Source: JBOGVA01 sp050692195
GTDB lineage: Bacteria > Actinomycetota > UBA4738
Assembly: GCA_050692195.1 (NCBI GenBank)
Contig: JBOGVA010000083.1
Coordinates: forward strand, 1-23,882
Direction of reading: 5' to 3'
Length of the DNA: 23,882 nt
Shown here piece after piece: positions 22,778 through 23,882 of the stretch; within the stretch, counting starts at the first letter, position 1; every line of letters begins with the position of its first letter. Under the pieces are notes generated by a model that was given only the letters and a program-made list of their open reading frames with translations, was not told where the DNA came from and made no database searches. Made by a program: the position numbers and the translations under genes.

Positions 22778-23275
22778 ATGAAATGGCATCAGTGGTTTCG
22801 TCGTCGCGGTGCCGGGGAAGCTCTGGGAGGTCTGGCTCGGTCAGGCGAGGGCATTTCTCTCGAGGAAGAGCGGGCGATCGATCTCGGGCTTGTCCGAGAC
22901 CTGTACGCGCTCTTGGCAGCCATCGAGGAACTGCAGGAGGAAGCCGTCCTGTACTTGGAGGGGACGAGCATCGTTTCAGACATCCGGGCTTTCCTGGAAG
23001 CTCAAGGCGCCGAGGAGAGCCAGCCGGTGGGACGAGGCACCTCTTGGCCTCGCCCAAAGATCTATCACTTGCCCCTCACCCGCTCAAACCTCAGGCAGCT
23101 TCGCGAGTTGGCGGAAGGACACGCGGAACCTGAGATCTGCGACCACCTCGTGGTGTATTCGGGTAACCAGATACTTCTGTCCGCCTATGACGCAGGGAGC
23201 AGTCATGTGTACGTCTCCCGAGATCTCTCTCCGGCGATGGTGGAGCGGATCCGTCGCCGCCTTGGGGTCCCGTGA
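22778..23275 (+). CDS. Hypothetical small cytoplasmic protein
   Basis: A 165-residue protein of unknown function. It has a helical N-terminal half (DLYALLAAIEELQEEAVLYL) and a mixed alpha/beta second half, KIYHLPLTRSNLRQLRELAE followed by EICDHLVVYSGNQILLSAYD and a C-terminal helix. No signal peptide or membrane segment is present. ATG 22778 lies 4 bases after the stop of the nuclease-like gene, suggesting co-transcription. The second half reminds me of small actinobacterial hypothetical proteins with a strand pair around VVYSGNQILL, but I cannot name the family. Confidence 0.65.
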   Translation: MKWHQWFRRRGAGEALGGLARSGEGISLEEERAIDLGLVRDLYALLAAIEELQEEAVLYLEGTSIVSDIRAFLEAQGAEESQPVGRGTSWPRPKIYHLPLTRSNLRQLRELAEGHAEPEICDHLVVYSGNQILLSAYDAGSSHVYVSRDLSPAMVERIRRRLGVP

Positions 23276-23333
23276 TCACCTCCGTCCGGGTTAACACTCG
23301 GACAAGAGCGACGGAGTCCTATTCTTGGGAGTG

Positions 23334-23756
23334 ATGACGCGTGCGCTCTTGCCAGAGGAAAGGGCCATCCTGGCATTCCTCCTTTCAAAGCAGTTCCCCG
23401 GGCGTGAGGAGCTTCTGGTGCAGCTTGAGCACACCCGAGTCACAGGTCCCTCGTGCAATTGCGGGTGTGACTCGATCGGCCTGGTGGTCGACCGGACGGT
23501 TCCGCCCGCGCCGGTCGACGAGCGAGTCCCTACAGATGCATTTGGCCGCGATTCCGCCGGGGCCGAGGTGGGTGCCCTCCTCCATGTGATCGATGGCTAC
23601 ATGGACGACTTGGAGTTCTACTCGGTTTCTGACGCGCAACAGTTCGGCCGGCCAACCCTGGATTCGCTGCAGCTAGCCCAATGGAGTAAGAAGGATATCC
23701 GTGGCACTGCCGCTCTATTGAACCGACCTCCTCCGGACGATGGAAGCGCCGAGTGA
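23334..23756 (+). CDS. Hypothetical small protein with a Cys cluster
   Basis: A 140-residue protein. The start LLPEERAILAFLLSKQFPGR, then a Cys cluster SCNCGCDSIGLVV and, further on, VGALLHVIDGYMDDLEFYSV resemble a widespread actinobacterial family of unknown function found near secreted-toxin immunity genes. The three Cys in CNCGC and the following strand could bind metal. ATG 23334 follows a GGGAG; GTG at 23331 and TTG at 23325 in the same frame are alternatives. It lies 58 bases after the previous gene on the same strand. An immunity-like role is only a guess from family resemblance. Confidence 0.6.
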   Translation: MTRALLPEERAILAFLLSKQFPGREELLVQLEHTRVTGPSCNCGCDSIGLVVDRTVPPAPVDERVPTDAFGRDSAGAEVGALLHVIDGYMDDLEFYSVSDAQQFGRPTLDSLQLAQWSKKDIRGTAALLNRPPPDDGSAE

Positions 23757-23882
23757 CCTGTTCAGAGACGTTGGCAACACTTGCCTGTCTCAGGGATCAT
23801 GTCGCTGGAGCCTCCCCGCAGGAGTCCGGACTTTCCCCGAACCGTCCTTAGGTCGACGTTTCGTTGCGGCAGGCTTAAGGGC
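23757..23882. other. Terminal 126-base stretch without a recognised gene
   Basis: It contains a 10-base palindrome AGTCCGGACT near 23822-23831. On the - strand, GGAAAGTCCGGACTCC resembles the conserved 5' region of RNase P RNA. The rest does not fit. No ORF or tRNA is seen, and the expected far att copy of the tRNA-Ala 3' end is absent. Confidence 0.3.

Noticed and set aside
23810..23882. RNase P RNA gene on the - strand
   Set aside because: A 16-base match to the conserved GGAAAGTCC region is present, but the following conserved ACAGGGCAGG block and the needed length are missing; the next gene begins too soon. A fragment or chance match is more likely.
6900..23882. CRISPR arrays, insertion sequences with terminal repeats, or retron-like elements
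   Set aside because: I looked for regularly spaced repeats, transposase motifs and reverse transcriptase motifs and found none.

Overview
The window looks like a chromosomal segment of a high-GC, probably uncultured and deep-branching member of the Actinobacteria (Actinomycetota). The main evidence is gene order: gyrA, then a DUF3566 membrane protein, tRNA-Ile(GAT), a tiny membrane-anchored protein and, further on, tRNA-Ala(TGC). This is the arrangement found downstream of gyrB in actinobacteria, here stretched by inserted genes. Promoters and start sites, such as a probable leaderless archease mRNA, also fit this group.

Region 1 (1-6.8 kb), core information processing. gyrA carries a 420-residue intein with a LAGLIDADG homing endonuclease, placed directly after the catalytic tyrosine. 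A convergent 4-TM protein follows, then a translationally coupled run of archease, rtcB and a DUF3566 protein, then tRNA-Ile with a clear promoter and a 50-residue protein.

Region 2 (6.9-12.7 kb), metabolism and envelope, all on the + strand. It holds a degenerate GGDEF-like protein, a GNAT acyltransferase overlapping an enolase-superfamily o-succinylbenzoate synthase/N-succinylamino acid racemase, and a LolA-like exported protein followed by an ABC ATPase and its ABC-2 permease.

Region 3 (12.7-16.8 kb), exported proteins, all on the - strand. It holds a PQQ-type sugar dehydrogenase with an operator-like palindrome at its promoter. Next is a two-gene unit: a pentapeptide-repeat membrane protein and a lipoprotein fusing a FecR-like domain to a solute-binding-protein-like domain. 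This pair is the best candidate for an undescribed system.

Region 4 (16.9-23.9 kb), accessory island. It begins at tRNA-Ala and holds a large serine recombinase whose C-terminal end is frameshifted and runs into the tRNA gene, a replication-relaxation family protein, and a + strand cargo cluster. The cargo is a DUF4304 protein, a PD-(D/E)XK nuclease-like protein split by a probable frameshift, and two small proteins of unknown function. The island looks like a decaying integrative element. Its far end is not visible in the window.

All calls come from reading the sequence and recalling protein families; no search was run.
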